Assembly (NCBI GenBank): GCA_025149125.1
Contig: CP102272.1
Location: 4,216,001-4,280,000, forward strand
From: [Clostridium] asparagiforme DSM 15981
GTDB lineage: Bacteria; Bacillota; Clostridia; Lachnospirales; Lachnospiraceae
Direction: 5' to 3'
DNA: 64,000 nucleotides
The position numbers and the translations under genes were made by a program. The notes beneath the pieces are model-generated. The model searched no databases. It saw nothing but the letters and a program-made list of their open reading frames with translations, and was not told the DNA's origin. Every line of letters begins with the position of its first letter. Position 1 is the stretch's first letter. Below, in pieces: positions 8,857 to 17,917 of this stretch.

Positions 8857-9813
8857 TTAATCCTCCTGTATTTTTCCGCCCAGGTTTTTCGTAAACATTC
8901 TTGCATAGGCTCTGTGCGGGAACAGCATGGGGTTGTTGAGGAACATTAGAAGCTGGTTGAGCTGGAAGGTGAGGGACAGGATGGTGTTCTCCTCTTCTTG
9001 ATGGTTTGTGACGCGGAGTTGGGTGAGGTTGCGCCTCTTTAGGGACTCTATGGAGTTTAACGCATCCTTCTTCCTTCCCATCATATATTCCGCTTCTTCT
9101 TTCTCCCGGTCACTGTGCATAAAATGGTTCAGATTATCATTCCACTGGATAAAATTCTTCTCCTCACCAGGAATCTGTTTTACCAGCCTTGCCTTTTTCT
9201 TCCCATCTTTGCCAGTGCCGACGTCCTCCACGAACAAAAGTATGTCAAATTCGTTCAGCAATTTCGTCCGCATTGATCTGCCCATTTCCGTCGCGCACAG
9301 TATCGTGATTGGGCGTGTTGAAGTCTGGGTGAGAATTTTGCTGTGCAGGCTTCGGTCATAATTATCTACCAAATCCATAATAGTCCTTGTAACAGAGTCC
9401 ATTGAAGTCTTTAGCGCTTTAACTGTATTGACCCACTCTATCGCATTTTCCGTAGTTGCCGTATCATTAACCCCGCTCTTACACTGCACCACCACCGCTA
9501 CCGCCTCAATGGGAATAAACTTGATTTCCCCATAATTAAAGATATAAGGCGTATACATTTCATCATACACCGCCAGGTCCACCTCTCTGGAGATATTCCC
9601 ATAGGAGTCAATGATGAAAACACTCTGCTCAATACAATACTTTTTCGGGATGATCATCTCGAAAAGGCTTTTCCAGACCCGCTCCCTGTATGTACCAACC
9701 GTCAACTGGTGGTTCGGCACCTGCAGCCGGAGCTGATTCACCAGGGACTGCTCCAGCTGGTTATAATTCTCTGCAAGTTTTTCAATCGCCTGATTCATCG
9801 TTTGTTCCGTCAT
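8857..9813 (-). CDS. DUF6602-family protein, putative PD-(D/E)XK nuclease embedded in the cas operon
   Basis: The product is 318 aa. Residues 17-115 fit the DUF6602 pattern: NYNQLEQSLVNQLR, then TYRERVWKSLFEMIIP, ISREVDLAVYDE and IEAVAVVVQCKSG. Glu77/Asp79, Asp84, Glu103 and Q110-x-K112 match the D...E...QxK layout of Mrr-like PD-(D/E)XK enzymes, so nuclease activity is inferred. Residues 155-225 (RPITILCATEMG, DILLFVEDVG) and the helical C-terminal third are unassigned; no CARF or SAVED fold is recognised. The ATG overlaps the cas6 stop as ATGA, with GGAGG 9 bases upstream, and the gene ends 3 bp before cas10. It is therefore co-expressed with the effector. It is not a known core subunit of III-Dv. 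It may supply DNA or RNA cutting that the HD-less Cas10 lacks. Confidence 0.65.
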   Translation of the reverse strand: MTEQTMNQAIEKLAENYNQLEQSLVNQLRLQVPNHQLTVGTYRERVWKSLFEMIIPKKYCIEQSVFIIDSYGNISREVDLAVYDEMYTPYIFNYGEIKFIPIEAVAVVVQCKSGVNDTATTENAIEWVNTVKALKTSMDSVTRTIMDLVDNYDRSLHSKILTQTSTRPITILCATEMGRSMRTKLLNEFDILLFVEDVGTGKDGKKKARLVKQIPGEEKNFIQWNDNLNHFMHSDREKEEAEYMMGRKKDALNSIESLKRRNLTQLRVTNHQEEENTILSLTFQLNQLLMFLNNPMLFPHRAYARMFTKNLGGKIQED

Positions 9814-10739
9814 ACCGTAAACCCTCCGTCATAATACAGTTCATACCTGCCAAACCCAATCGTAGTATTTTTCCCCACATGCAGATAACGCCCCGCCTCC
9901 AGATAAGGCACAAATGCCCCCAGATCGCCCTCGTACAGCGCCCAGCCGGTCCGGGCGGGCAGTTCCAGCTTTCCGCTGGGACTGTTGATGGAATACCGGG
10001 AAAAATCCAGATAATTCCAATGCTCGGCCACGGTCTTAACCTGTGCGGCCTGCCTGAGCATCTCCTCCTGATCCCACTCCATCAAGTAGTCCGTATACGC
10101 CTGGGTCATTTGCGCAAAGCGTCCCATCAGGAAACGCACCAGCTCCTGGAAAGGCAGGCTGGTAAACAGCGTTTTCCCCGCAACGATCCGCACCGGCGTC
10201 CGGAAGGAGACCATGACGCTTCTGGCGTTTATAGGCCGGATCTCCATGGCGTGGGACGTGAGATTGCGCAGATACGGCCTGCCTGCTCCGAAAATCAGCC
10301 TGCCTGTCTCCCAGTCCACCACCCGGTTCAGCGCGAAGGGGATCTTGGCTACTCCCCATCCCCGCCTCTCCATTGCCAGCAGAGCGTCAATGTAGATTCC
10401 CGGGCTCTCCGCCGCAGCTCCGAACAGCGTCAGGTGGAACCTGCACTCGTCCCCCGGCTTCCACTCCGTCTTTCCCTGGGTGCAGGGCAAAAGCACATAA
10501 GGATTGATTGCGCCTCCCTGTCCGCCGGTGTTGGCAAAATTGCGCACATAGAGACAACCGGACTGCTTTTCACAGGCAAAACACTTGGTGGCCCGCATAT
10601 CGCAGACAAAATCCCGGAAGCAGTGCCCCAATATTCCGCGTATGGTAGATCCAAGATACTCCGGCAGCCGCCCGGCCCCCCTTGCGGTAAATACTGCCTC
10701 CAGGGTTGTTACCTTCAAATATTCAAACAAAAATCCCAC
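9810..10739 (-). CDS. cas6: Cas6-family CRISPR RNA endoribonuclease
   Basis: The product is up to 309 aa with the Cas6 RAMP plan: an N-terminal segment with LPEYLGSTIRGILGH, then a cysteine set CDMRATKCFACEKQSGC (likely zinc site, common in clostridial Cas6), and the C-terminal glycine-rich loop KNTTIGFGRYEL. Cas6 cuts pre-crRNA at the base of the repeat hairpin to leave the ATTGAAAT handle. This is the first gene of the cas operon; its stop overlaps the next start (ATGA). The start is uncertain: GTG at 10737-10739 has no clear ribosome site, while TTG at 10728-10730 has AAGGTGG 5 bases upstream. No strong promoter was identified in the 120 bp upstream. Confidence 0.82.
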   Translation of the reverse strand: MGFLFEYLKVTTLEAVFTARGAGRLPEYLGSTIRGILGHCFRDFVCDMRATKCFACEKQSGCLYVRNFANTGGQGGAINPYVLLPCTQGKTEWKPGDECRFHLTLFGAAAESPGIYIDALLAMERRGWGVAKIPFALNRVVDWETGRLIFGAGRPYLRNLTSHAMEIRPINARSVMVSFRTPVRIVAGKTLFTSLPFQELVRFLMGRFAQMTQAYTDYLMEWDQEEMLRQAAQVKTVAEHWNYLDFSRYSINSPSGKLELPARTGWALYEGDLGAFVPYLEAGRYLHVGKNTTIGFGRYELYYDGGFTV

Positions 10740-10862
10740 CTTCTTCCATATTCTTTTAGTTTACCACATAATATCCAGAAAATCACCCCCATCCCCGACA
10801 AGCTTCGACATATTGTACACATTTCCCCAAAAACTCCTATCCGCTTCCCCTCTCCCAAGCGC

Positions 10863-10899
10863 AAAAAAATCCCCCGCAGCCATCCGGCCACAGGGGAAA
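10863..10899 (-). terminator. Rho-independent terminator after the DUF1292 gene
   Basis: On the minus strand a CCCC-rich arm, a GGAT-type loop and a GGGG-rich arm form an imperfect GC-rich stem, followed by seven T. It separates the DUF1292 gene from the cas operon, whose expression must therefore start downstream of it. Confidence 0.8.
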
Positions 10900-10932
10900 T
10901 AGGATTCATCGATTCATTTGTCCTGCAACAGT

Positions 10933-11268
10933 TTACTCTTCTTCCTCCAGCTCATCCTCGCCTACCAGCTCGTCGTACTCCTGCTCGTCCAGCAGCTCGT
11001 CGAATGCCTCGGCCACGATCTCGTACTCGTCGTCGTCCTCGATGTTGTCCAGGGTAGGCGCGCCGTCCTCGCTCTCGCTGTAACGGTAGAGATAAACCTC
11101 CCCTTCCTCCGAATCTGCGCCTTCCATGGGAAGCAGTGCGATGTACTCGCGCTCGCCAGCCTTAAAGATGGTCAGGACTACACACTCTACCTCCGTATCG
11201 TCGTCCAGGGTGAGGGTGACGGTCATCTCCTGATCTTCCTCTTCATTCAGATTCTTCTCATCTGCCAT
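10933..11268 (-). CDS. DUF1292 family protein
   Basis: The product is a 111-aa, very acidic protein. The conserved DUF1292 core is EMTVTLTLDDDTEVECVVL-like (residues 14-32), then YIALLPME and GEVYLYRY, ending in a run of Glu and Asp (EDELEEEE). Function is unknown; in clostridia the family often sits near recombination or cell-cycle genes, which is not the case here. The ATG has GAGAGG about 10 bases upstream. It is a single-gene unit with its own terminator. Confidence 0.85.
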   Translation of the reverse strand: MADEKNLNEEEDQEMTVTLTLDDDTEVECVVLTIFKAGEREYIALLPMEGADSEEGEVYLYRYSESEDGAPTLDNIEDDDEYEIVAEAFDELLDEQEYDELVGEDELEEEE

Positions 11269-11348
11269 GTTTCAATACCTCTCTTAAATTGTAATATTTT
11301 ACAGGTTCTTCTGTTTACACTCTATCAGACTATAGCCAAAAATGCAAG

Positions 11349-12098
11349 TTAATATTCTACGCCTTTTCTGGCTCCCACTCCTTTTTCGTAAGGGTGCTTC
11401 ACCGCCCGCATCTCCGTCACATAGTCGGCCCGGGAGAGCAGCTCCTCAGACGGTCCGCGGCCGGTCAGCACCACCTCCAGGCCGTACGGCCGGTGATCCA
11501 GGGCTGCTAAAAGGCGCTCGTTTGCCACAAATCCGCTGTTTACCGCGGCCATAATCTCGTCCAGCACCAGCAGCGCCCGGATTTCACAGGGCGGGGAGGT
11601 AAGGGGCGCGGAGGCGGGGGGTGTGGAGACGGGGGACCCAGAAACAGGGGACCCAGAGACGGGAGACCCAGAGACGGGGGACCCAGAAACGGAGGACCCA
11701 GTACCACAAGCACCGATATCCCGTCGACTGGAACCATCTGACACAGAATCGCTCCCCCAGTTTTCCCCAGCCATGCAGCCATCCGCCTTTCCAGCGCCCT
11801 CCACATCCTCTTGCGCCGTCTTACACCCCAGCTCCCACGCGCGCTCGAATAGCCCAGTGAAATACTCCCCCGCTTCCACCTTCTGCGCCTCGCTCATCGT
11901 CCAGGTAAATCCGAACTGGCGCTCACAGGGAAACAAATACACGCCGGGTACATTTTCCAGAATCCCCACTTCCCCGGACCCGTCGTTTTTCAAAAACCGG
12001 GCGATCATCACCGGGACGCCGTTGCCCGCGGCCCGCAGGGCCAGCCCCAGGGCCGCGGTGGTCTTACCCTTGCCGTCCCCGCAGTAAATATGCACCAT
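11349..12098 (-). CDS. btuR: Cob(I)alamin adenosyltransferase, CobA/BtuR type, with a repetitive insertion
   Basis: The protein transfers the adenosyl group from ATP to reduced corrinoid. The N-terminus MVHIYCGDGKGKTTAALG carries the CobA P-loop (GDGKGKTT, residues 7-14), and the C-terminal half has LLVLDEIMAAVNSG and LEVVLTGRGP, as in the family. Between them, about residues 105-170 form an unusual Ser/Gly/Pro-rich insert with repeated SGSPV units, encoded by a 15-bp tandem repeat at 11626-11700. Length is 249 aa against about 175-200 for the family, and the difference is this insert. The ATG lies 5 bp after the helicase stop; an alternative TTG at 12107 has a better spaced GGAG. It is the third gene of the gltX operon. 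Confidence 0.88.
   Translation of the reverse strand: MVHIYCGDGKGKTTAALGLALRAAGNGVPVMIARFLKNDGSGEVGILENVPGVYLFPCERQFGFTWTMSEAQKVEAGEYFTGLFERAWELGCKTAQEDVEGAGKADGCMAGENWGSDSVSDGSSRRDIGACGTGSSVSGSPVSGSPVSGSPVSGSPVSTPPASAPLTSPPCEIRALLVLDEIMAAVNSGFVANERLLAALDHRPYGLEVVLTGRGPSEELLSRADYVTEMRAVKHPYEKGVGARKGVEY
11626..11700. repeat. Five tandem 15-bp units inside the btuR coding region
   Basis: Units start at 11626, 11641, 11656, 11671 and 11686 and read GAGACGGGGGACCCA with one to three changes each. The 15-bp period keeps the reading frame and encodes repeats of SGSPV on the minus strand. Confidence 0.93.
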
Positions 12099-12103
12099 AC
12101 CGT

Positions 12104-13933
12104 TCAAATAATCTCCGCCTCCTCCACAAAACGCGATACCGTCTGTTTCTTGTGATACCGCTCTTTCACATAATAGACATGAAGCCGGTCCTTGGCCCTG
12201 GTCATGGCCACGTAGAACATCCGGCGTTCCTCCTCCAGGTCCGCGTCCAGCGCAGCCTTGTGATGGGGCGTCACGCCCTCGTTGGCGTCCAAAATGAACA
12301 CCACCCGGAACTCCAGCCCCTTGGAGCTGTGCATGGTCATGAGATGCACGCCCTCCTGCCGGAGCTGCCGGGACGCCGCCTGCTCCTCCAATTTCCGCCT
12401 GTAGTTCTCCATGTACGTCTCCCACTCCTCCAAAGAGGCGTGAGGCATGGCGCTCTCCTGGAGCTGGTCCAATACCTCCCGCAGCTCCTCAGGGTCCAGC
12501 TGGCGCTCCCCCGCGTATTCCCGCAGATAATCATCGTAGCCCACCGCCTTGCGGATATAGTTCACCGCCTTGCCAGGGGGTAGGGTGCGGATATTTTTCA
12601 GATCGTACTCCAACTGCTCCACACGCTCCACCATCCACTCCCGGTCCTGGTAAAAGGATTTCACCGCCTCCAGGGAGATGGTCTTTCCGTCCAGAGCGTC
12701 CCGGCTGATGTACCGGATGGGCCGGTTGACGATCCGCAGCAGGTTTGCCCGGCTCATGTCCCCCGCCGCAGCCCGCAGATAGGCCAGGATATCTCTGGCG
12801 ATCCAGTGCTCGTAGAGATTCGGCAATTTGTCCCGCATGTGGAAGGGAATATTATACTCCATCAGCACCTCCACCAGACGGCGGGGACCGATGTTGGTGC
12901 GGTACAGCACGGCTATATCCTCGTAGGGCACTCCCAACCGCACGTAATCCCGCAGCTGGGCGGCGATGGCCCTGGCCTCCGCTCCCGGATCGGCGAACTC
13001 CTTTGCCACCACGGAGCGCCCCGGCCCCCGGACCGCCGTGATGTCCTTGGAAAAACGGGTTTTGTTGTGGTCGATCAGCCGGCCGGCCGCCCCGATGATC
13101 TGTTCGGTAGAGCGGTAATTCTGATCCAGAAGAATCTTCTCGGTTCCCGGGTAGTCCTTCTCAAATCCCAGCATGATCTCCGGCCTGGCTCCCCGGAACC
13201 GGTAAATGGACTGGTCGTCGTCGCCCACGATAAACAGGTTGTTCTCCGGCAGGGCCATCATACGGATCACCTCGTACTGGATGCGGTTGATGTCCTGGAA
13301 CTCATCGATTAGTATGTACCGGTATTTCCTCTGCCATGCCTGCAAAATATCCGCCCGCTGGTCAAACAGTTCCCGGCACATCACCAGCATGTCGTCGAAA
13401 TCCAGAAGTCCCGCTCCCCGCAGGGCCGCCTCATAACCCTTGTAAAGCCGCCGGAACACGTCGGCGGAGCAGCTCTTGGCGTAGTAGTGCTCCACGCCGA
13501 TCATCTCCCCTTTGACCATGCTGATCTCACTGAGCACGCCGGAGATAAACTCGCTCTCGTCCTCCGTCTCGATCTCGTACCGCCTTAACAGCTCCCGCAG
13601 AAATTCCACCCGCTGCTCCTCCCGCACAATGCTGCCCGCATCGTAGCGGTAGGCCAGTTTGAGTATCATAAAAAAGACAGAATGGAAGGTCCCGAAGGCG
13701 GGCTTTGCACATCCTGTCTGCGTCATCTGTTCATAGCGTTTCTGCATCTCCGTGGCCGCGGCCCGGGTAAAGGTAATCACCAGAATGGAGGAGGGGTTTA
13801 CGCCCTCCTCCTCAGTCAGAAAACGGATGCGGTTGGTAATCACCGTGGTTTTTCCGGAACCGGGGCCAGCCAGAATCAGAGCCGGGCCGTCCCCATGCCG
13901 GATCGCTTTTAACTGGGCTTCATTAAACGCCAT
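12104..13933 (-). CDS. UvrD/PcrA-like superfamily 1 DNA helicase
   Basis: The product is 609 aa. Helicase motifs appear in order: Q-motif FNEAQLKAI, Walker A AGPGSGKTTVI (about 22-32), TFTRAAATEM (Ia), LIDEFQDIN (II), VGDDDQSIYRFRGA (III), LDQNYRST (IV), HLMTMHSSKGLEF (V) and YVAMTRAKDRLHVYY (VI). It is shorter than PcrA (about 730 aa) and lacks the extended C-terminal region, so it fits the compact clostridial helicases rather than classic UvrD. It translocates 3' to 5' on DNA using ATP. It lies 12 bp after gltX and directly before btuR, so it is probably co-transcribed. Confidence 0.92.
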   Translation of the reverse strand: MAFNEAQLKAIRHGDGPALILAGPGSGKTTVITNRIRFLTEEEGVNPSSILVITFTRAAATEMQKRYEQMTQTGCAKPAFGTFHSVFFMILKLAYRYDAGSIVREEQRVEFLRELLRRYEIETEDESEFISGVLSEISMVKGEMIGVEHYYAKSCSADVFRRLYKGYEAALRGAGLLDFDDMLVMCRELFDQRADILQAWQRKYRYILIDEFQDINRIQYEVIRMMALPENNLFIVGDDDQSIYRFRGARPEIMLGFEKDYPGTEKILLDQNYRSTEQIIGAAGRLIDHNKTRFSKDITAVRGPGRSVVAKEFADPGAEARAIAAQLRDYVRLGVPYEDIAVLYRTNIGPRRLVEVLMEYNIPFHMRDKLPNLYEHWIARDILAYLRAAAGDMSRANLLRIVNRPIRYISRDALDGKTISLEAVKSFYQDREWMVERVEQLEYDLKNIRTLPPGKAVNYIRKAVGYDDYLREYAGERQLDPEELREVLDQLQESAMPHASLEEWETYMENYRRKLEEQAASRQLRQEGVHLMTMHSSKGLEFRVVFILDANEGVTPHHKAALDADLEEERRMFYVAMTRAKDRLHVYYVKERYHKKQTVSRFVEEAEII

Positions 13934-13945
13934 TCTGATCCCGCC

Positions 13946-15394
13946 TTATGATAATTTCTCGATTCCCTTGCGGATTCTGGACAGGGATTCCTCCTTGCCC
14001 AGCACCTCCATGATCTCCGTAGCGCCCGCCGGGGTCATCTGCTTACCGGAAACGGCGGTGCGGATGGGCCACATCACAAAACCGGTCTTGACGCCGGTGT
14101 CCGCGACGTACTTGGAGATGGCCTCATAGAGGCCGTCGTTGGTGAAATCCTCCTGGGCTTCCAGGATGGGCAGCACATCAGTGAGCACCTTCAGGGAAGT
14201 CTCGCTGTTGGTCTTCATCTTCTTGTGGGTGTACATGGCTGCGTCGTACTCGGGCAGCTCCTCGAAGAAATCGATGTGTCCGGCAATGTCCGGGAACACC
14301 TCGATACGGGTTTTCACCATGGAGGCGATCTTCTTTAAATCCAGATCCTTATGAATCACTTCCTTAATATAAGGAAGGGCCATCTCAAAGAAGCGGTCAA
14401 AGTCCATGGACTTCATATACTCGCTGTTCATCCAGCGCAGCTTGGTCATATCAAATACGGCCGGGGACTTGCTCATGCGGCGGTAATCGAACTCCTTCAC
14501 CATCTCCTCCAGGGAGAAGATCTCCCGGTTGTCCTCCGGGGACCAGCCGAGAAGGGCCACGTAGTTTACCACGGCCTCGGACAGAAAGCCCTGCTCTAAC
14601 AGGTCCTCAAATGAGGAATGTCCGCTGCGCTTGCTCAGCTTGTGGTGGTTCTCGTCGGTGATCAGCGGGCAGTGCACGTACACCGGCACTTCCCAGCCAA
14701 ATGCCTCGTAGAGGCGGTTATACTTGGGCGAGGAGGACAGGTACTCGTTGCCCCGCACCACGTGGGAGATGGACATCAGATGGTCGTCCACCACGTTGGC
14801 GAAGTTGTAGGTGGGGTAGCCGTCGGACTTGATTAACACCATGTCGTCCAGCTCGGAGTTGTCCACCGTGATATCCCCGTAAATCTCGTCGTTGAAGGTG
14901 GTGGTCCCGGTGGTGGGGTTGTTCTGGCGGATCACAAAGGGCATCCCGGCCTTTAAGTTGGCCTCCACTTCTTCCCTGGACAGGCTCAGACAGTGCTTGT
15001 CGTAGCTCATGATCTCCTCGCCGTTCACCGTGCGGCGCAGGCTCTCCAGGCGCTCCGGGGTACAGAAGCAGTAGTATGCCTCTCCCTTTTCCACCAGCAT
15101 TTTAGCGTACTCCATATAGATTCCGGCTTTGTGGCGCTCGCTCTGGACATAGGGGCCGCAACCGCCGTCCTTGTCCGGTCCCTCGTCGTGGATCAGGCCC
15201 GTGTCCTTTAAGGTCTGGTAGATAATCTCCACCGCGCCCTCCACATAGCGCTCCTGGTCTGTATCTTCAATGCGGAGCAGGAAGTCTCCGCCTTCATGTT
15301 TTGCAATCAGATATGCGTACAGCGCCGTTCTCAGATTTCCCACATGCATCCGGCCGGTGGGGCTCGGTGCATACCTTGTCCTAACTCTGTTCAT
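13946..15394 (-). CDS. gltX: Glutamyl-tRNA synthetase
   Basis: The product is a 482-aa class I synthetase that charges tRNA with glutamate. The N-terminal [20 protein letters not shown] holds the HIGH-type motif as HVGN, and KLSKRSG (about residue 250) is the KMSKS-type loop. The anticodon-binding helical C-terminus is complete. No zinc Cys cluster is obvious. Whether it is discriminating or non-discriminating cannot be told from sequence. The ATG has GGAG 8 bases upstream. It is the first gene of a gltX-helicase-btuR operon. Confidence 0.96.
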   Translation of the reverse strand: MNRVRTRYAPSPTGRMHVGNLRTALYAYLIAKHEGGDFLLRIEDTDQERYVEGAVEIIYQTLKDTGLIHDEGPDKDGGCGPYVQSERHKAGIYMEYAKMLVEKGEAYYCFCTPERLESLRRTVNGEEIMSYDKHCLSLSREEVEANLKAGMPFVIRQNNPTTGTTTFNDEIYGDITVDNSELDDMVLIKSDGYPTYNFANVVDDHLMSISHVVRGNEYLSSSPKYNRLYEAFGWEVPVYVHCPLITDENHHKLSKRSGHSSFEDLLEQGFLSEAVVNYVALLGWSPEDNREIFSLEEMVKEFDYRRMSKSPAVFDMTKLRWMNSEYMKSMDFDRFFEMALPYIKEVIHKDLDLKKIASMVKTRIEVFPDIAGHIDFFEELPEYDAAMYTHKKMKTNSETSLKVLTDVLPILEAQEDFTNDGLYEAISKYVADTGVKTGFVMWPIRTAVSGKQMTPAGATEIMEVLGKEESLSRIRKGIEKLS

Positions 15395-15434
15395 CTCACG
15401 ATCTCCTATCGTTTTGTTCTGTTTCCATTAACAC

Positions 15435-15463
15435 ATTATATAACGCTCCATGAAAAAAGACAA
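15435..15463 (-). promoter_or_regulatory. gltX promoter
   Basis: On the minus strand TTGTCT (15458-15463) and TATAAT (15435-15440) are 17 bp apart, upstream of the gltX start at 15394. The -35 box lies within an arm of the pnp terminator. Confidence 0.75.
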
Positions 15464-15490
15464 TGCCTGATTTTCACCGGCATTGTCTTT
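15453..15490 (-). terminator. Rho-independent terminator of pnp
   Basis: GACAATGCC at 15479-15487 (minus-strand reading) pairs with GGCATTGTC at 15459-15467, a perfect 9-bp stem, followed on the minus strand by six T. It lies about 45 bp after the pnp stop. Confidence 0.92.
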
Positions 15491-15532
15491 TCCGTCACGT
15501 TATTTCGGACTGTATTTCAGAGCGGATCCCAC

Positions 15533-17641
15533 TTACTTGGACTCCTTCTTGGGAGCCAGGTCGCTGGGCTTCATGCTCAGGTTGATTCTGCCCATCTTGT
15601 CGACCTCGATTACCTTAACCGTAACCTCGTCGCCAATGTTGACCACGTCCTCGACCGTGTTCACGCGCTTCTCGGACAGCTTGGAAATATGGATCATGCC
15701 GTCCTTGCCAGGAGCCAGCTCCACAAATGCGCCAAAGTTCATCAGACGTACCACCTTGCCGGTAAAGATCATGCCGGGCTCGATCTCGGTCACAATGCTC
15801 TTGATAATCTGAACCGCGCGGTTGATCATCGCCTCGTCGGTACCGCAGACGTTCACGGAGCCGTCGTCGTTGATGTCGATCTTCACGCCGGTCTCCTCGA
15901 TGATCTTGTTGATCACCTTACCCTGCTTGCCGACCACATCGCCGATCTTCTGAGGATCGATGTTGATCTGGATAATCTTGGGGGCGTAGGGGCTTAAGTG
16001 CTTTCTGGGCTCGGAGATCACCGGGCGCATCACATCGTCCAGAATGTGGATTCTGGCCTCTCTGGTCCTGGAGATAGCCTCCTCGATGATCGGCCGGGTC
16101 AGGCCGTGGATCTTGATATCCATCTGAATGGCGGTGATACCCTTCTTGGTACCTGCCACCTTGAAGTCCATGTCGCCGAAGAAATCTTCCAGACCCTGGA
16201 TATCGGTCAGAACCAGGTAATCGTCGTCGGTCTCGCCGGTCACCAGACCGCAGGAGATTCCGGCCACCATATCCTTGATCGGCACGCCGGCGGCCATCAG
16301 GGACAGAGTGGAGGCACAGATGCTGGCCTGGGAGGTGGAGCCGTTGGACTCCATGGTCTCAGACACGGTGCGGATGGCGTAGGGGAACTCTTCCTCGGAG
16401 GGAAGCACCGGCACCAGCGCGCGCTCCGCTAAAGCGCCATGGCCGATCTCGCGGCGGCCCGGTCCTCTGCTGGGCTTGGTCTCGCCAACGGAGAAGGACG
16501 GGAAATTGTAGTGGTGCATATAGCGCTTGCTGGTCTCGTTCTCATCCAGTCCGTCCAGGCGCTGTGCCTCGGACAGGGGAGCCAGGGTGCAGGCGTTTAA
16601 AATCTGAGTCTGTCCGCGGGTGAACATACCGGAGCCGTGCACTCTGGGCAGCAGGTCCACTTCTGCGGCCAGGCGGCGGATCTCGGTAACCGCGCGGCCG
16701 TCGGGACGCTTGTGGTCCTTTAAGATCATCTTGCGGACGGTCTTTTTCTGGTACTGGTAAACCGCTTCGTCGATCAGACCCAGCCACTCCTCGTTCTCGG
16801 CAAATGCCTCCTCAAGGCGCTCGCTGATCGCGCGGATATTGCCCTCGCGGGTCTGCTTGTCGTCGGTAAATACCGCTTCCTCCATCTCTGCCGGAGGAAC
16901 CAGCTCTTTGATGGCTGCGAACAGCTCTTCCGGAATCGCGCAGCTCTCGTAGGTGTGCTTTTCCTTGCCGCACTCGGCCACGATGGTGTCGATGAATGCG
17001 ATGATCTCCTTGTTGACCTGGTCAGCCTTGAAAATGGCTTCGATCATCTTGTCCTCCGGAACCTCGTTGGCACCGGCCTCGATCATGATCACCTTCTCCC
17101 GGGTGGAGGCCACGGTCAGGGCCAGATCGCTCACATGCTTCTGGTCCGCTGTGGGGTTGATGATGAACTCGCCGTCGATCATGCCAACCTGGGTGGTGGC
17201 GCAGGGACCGGCGAAGGGGATATCGGAAATGGACGTTGCGATGGCGGAACCCAGCATAGCGGTCAGCTCAGGGCTGCAGTTGGGGTCCACGGACATCACG
17301 ATGTTGTCCAGCGTCACGTCGTTGCGGTAATCCTTGGGGAACAGGGGACGCATGGGGCGGTCGATCACGCGGGCGGTCAGCACTGCGTTCTCGGAAGCCT
17401 TTCCCTCTCTCTTGTTGAAGCCGCCGGGGATCTTACCCACAGCGTAAAGCTTCTCCTCGAACTCCACGCTCAGGGGGAAGAAATCGATGCCCTCTCTGGG
17501 TTTGGTGGATGCGGTTGCGGTGGACAGTACCACTGTGTCGCCATAGTGCATGAAAACGGCGCCGTTTGCCTGGGCAGCCACTCTGCCTACCTCAACGGTC
17601 AGCTTGCGCCCTGCCAGGTCCATACTGTAACTTTTGAACAT
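15533..17641 (-). CDS. pnp: Polyribonucleotide nucleotidyltransferase (PNPase)
   Basis: The product is 702 aa, normal for PNPase, a phosphorolytic 3'-5' exoribonuclease. Two RNase PH domains are visible (first about 10-140; second about 310-540, with RPDGRAVTEIRRL and EFPYAIRTVSE), then a KH domain with IGKQGKVINKIIEETG and a C-terminal S1 domain (FTGKVVRLMNFGAFVEL). The ATG has AAAGGAG 7 bases upstream. It follows rpsO, the widely conserved order, with about 275 bp between, which contains a stable hairpin. Confidence 0.97.
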   Translation of the reverse strand: MFKSYSMDLAGRKLTVEVGRVAAQANGAVFMHYGDTVVLSTATASTKPREGIDFFPLSVEFEEKLYAVGKIPGGFNKREGKASENAVLTARVIDRPMRPLFPKDYRNDVTLDNIVMSVDPNCSPELTAMLGSAIATSISDIPFAGPCATTQVGMIDGEFIINPTADQKHVSDLALTVASTREKVIMIEAGANEVPEDKMIEAIFKADQVNKEIIAFIDTIVAECGKEKHTYESCAIPEELFAAIKELVPPAEMEEAVFTDDKQTREGNIRAISERLEEAFAENEEWLGLIDEAVYQYQKKTVRKMILKDHKRPDGRAVTEIRRLAAEVDLLPRVHGSGMFTRGQTQILNACTLAPLSEAQRLDGLDENETSKRYMHHYNFPSFSVGETKPSRGPGRREIGHGALAERALVPVLPSEEEFPYAIRTVSETMESNGSTSQASICASTLSLMAAGVPIKDMVAGISCGLVTGETDDDYLVLTDIQGLEDFFGDMDFKVAGTKKGITAIQMDIKIHGLTRPIIEEAISRTREARIHILDDVMRPVISEPRKHLSPYAPKIIQINIDPQKIGDVVGKQGKVINKIIEETGVKIDINDDGSVNVCGTDEAMINRAVQIIKSIVTEIEPGMIFTGKVVRLMNFGAFVELAPGKDGMIHISKLSEKRVNTVEDVVNIGDEVTVKVIEVDKMGRINLSMKPSDLAPKKESK

Positions 17642-17878
17642 ATGGTTATCTCCTTTTCTTTGAAATCATATCTTACACTGGCAGAAGACGCCGAAACTAC
17701 TGATCTGTCCGCAAATCGCCGTTTTACGGCCACATCAGCGGTCTCGGGGTAATTCCTCTGCCAGAGAGAATGCAGAACTAAATCGTCCCTTGTCCGTATT
17801 CCCCGGGGGCTTTGCCGCCGTTTGCGCGCTCTGTAAAGGGCGCTGCAGTGGGAACAAAGGGAACAGTAACTGCAAATA

Positions 17879-17907
17879 TAGGGTGGAGCTCTGAAAACTC
17901 CACCCTA
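17879..17907 (-). terminator. Strong hairpin between rpsO and pnp
   Basis: TAGGGTGGAG pairs with CTCCACCCTA (10 bp, 9-nt loop) 10 bp after the rpsO stop. The following minus-strand sequence TATATTTG is only weakly T-rich, so this may be a partial terminator or an RNA-stability or processing element. Confidence 0.7.
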
Positions 17908-17917
17908 ACGTTTGAAA

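Noticed and set aside
15296-17752. Long plus-strand open frames opposite gltX, pnp and rpsO
   Set aside because: They are antisense shadows caused by GC-rich codon use; the minus-strand proteins match known families over their full length.
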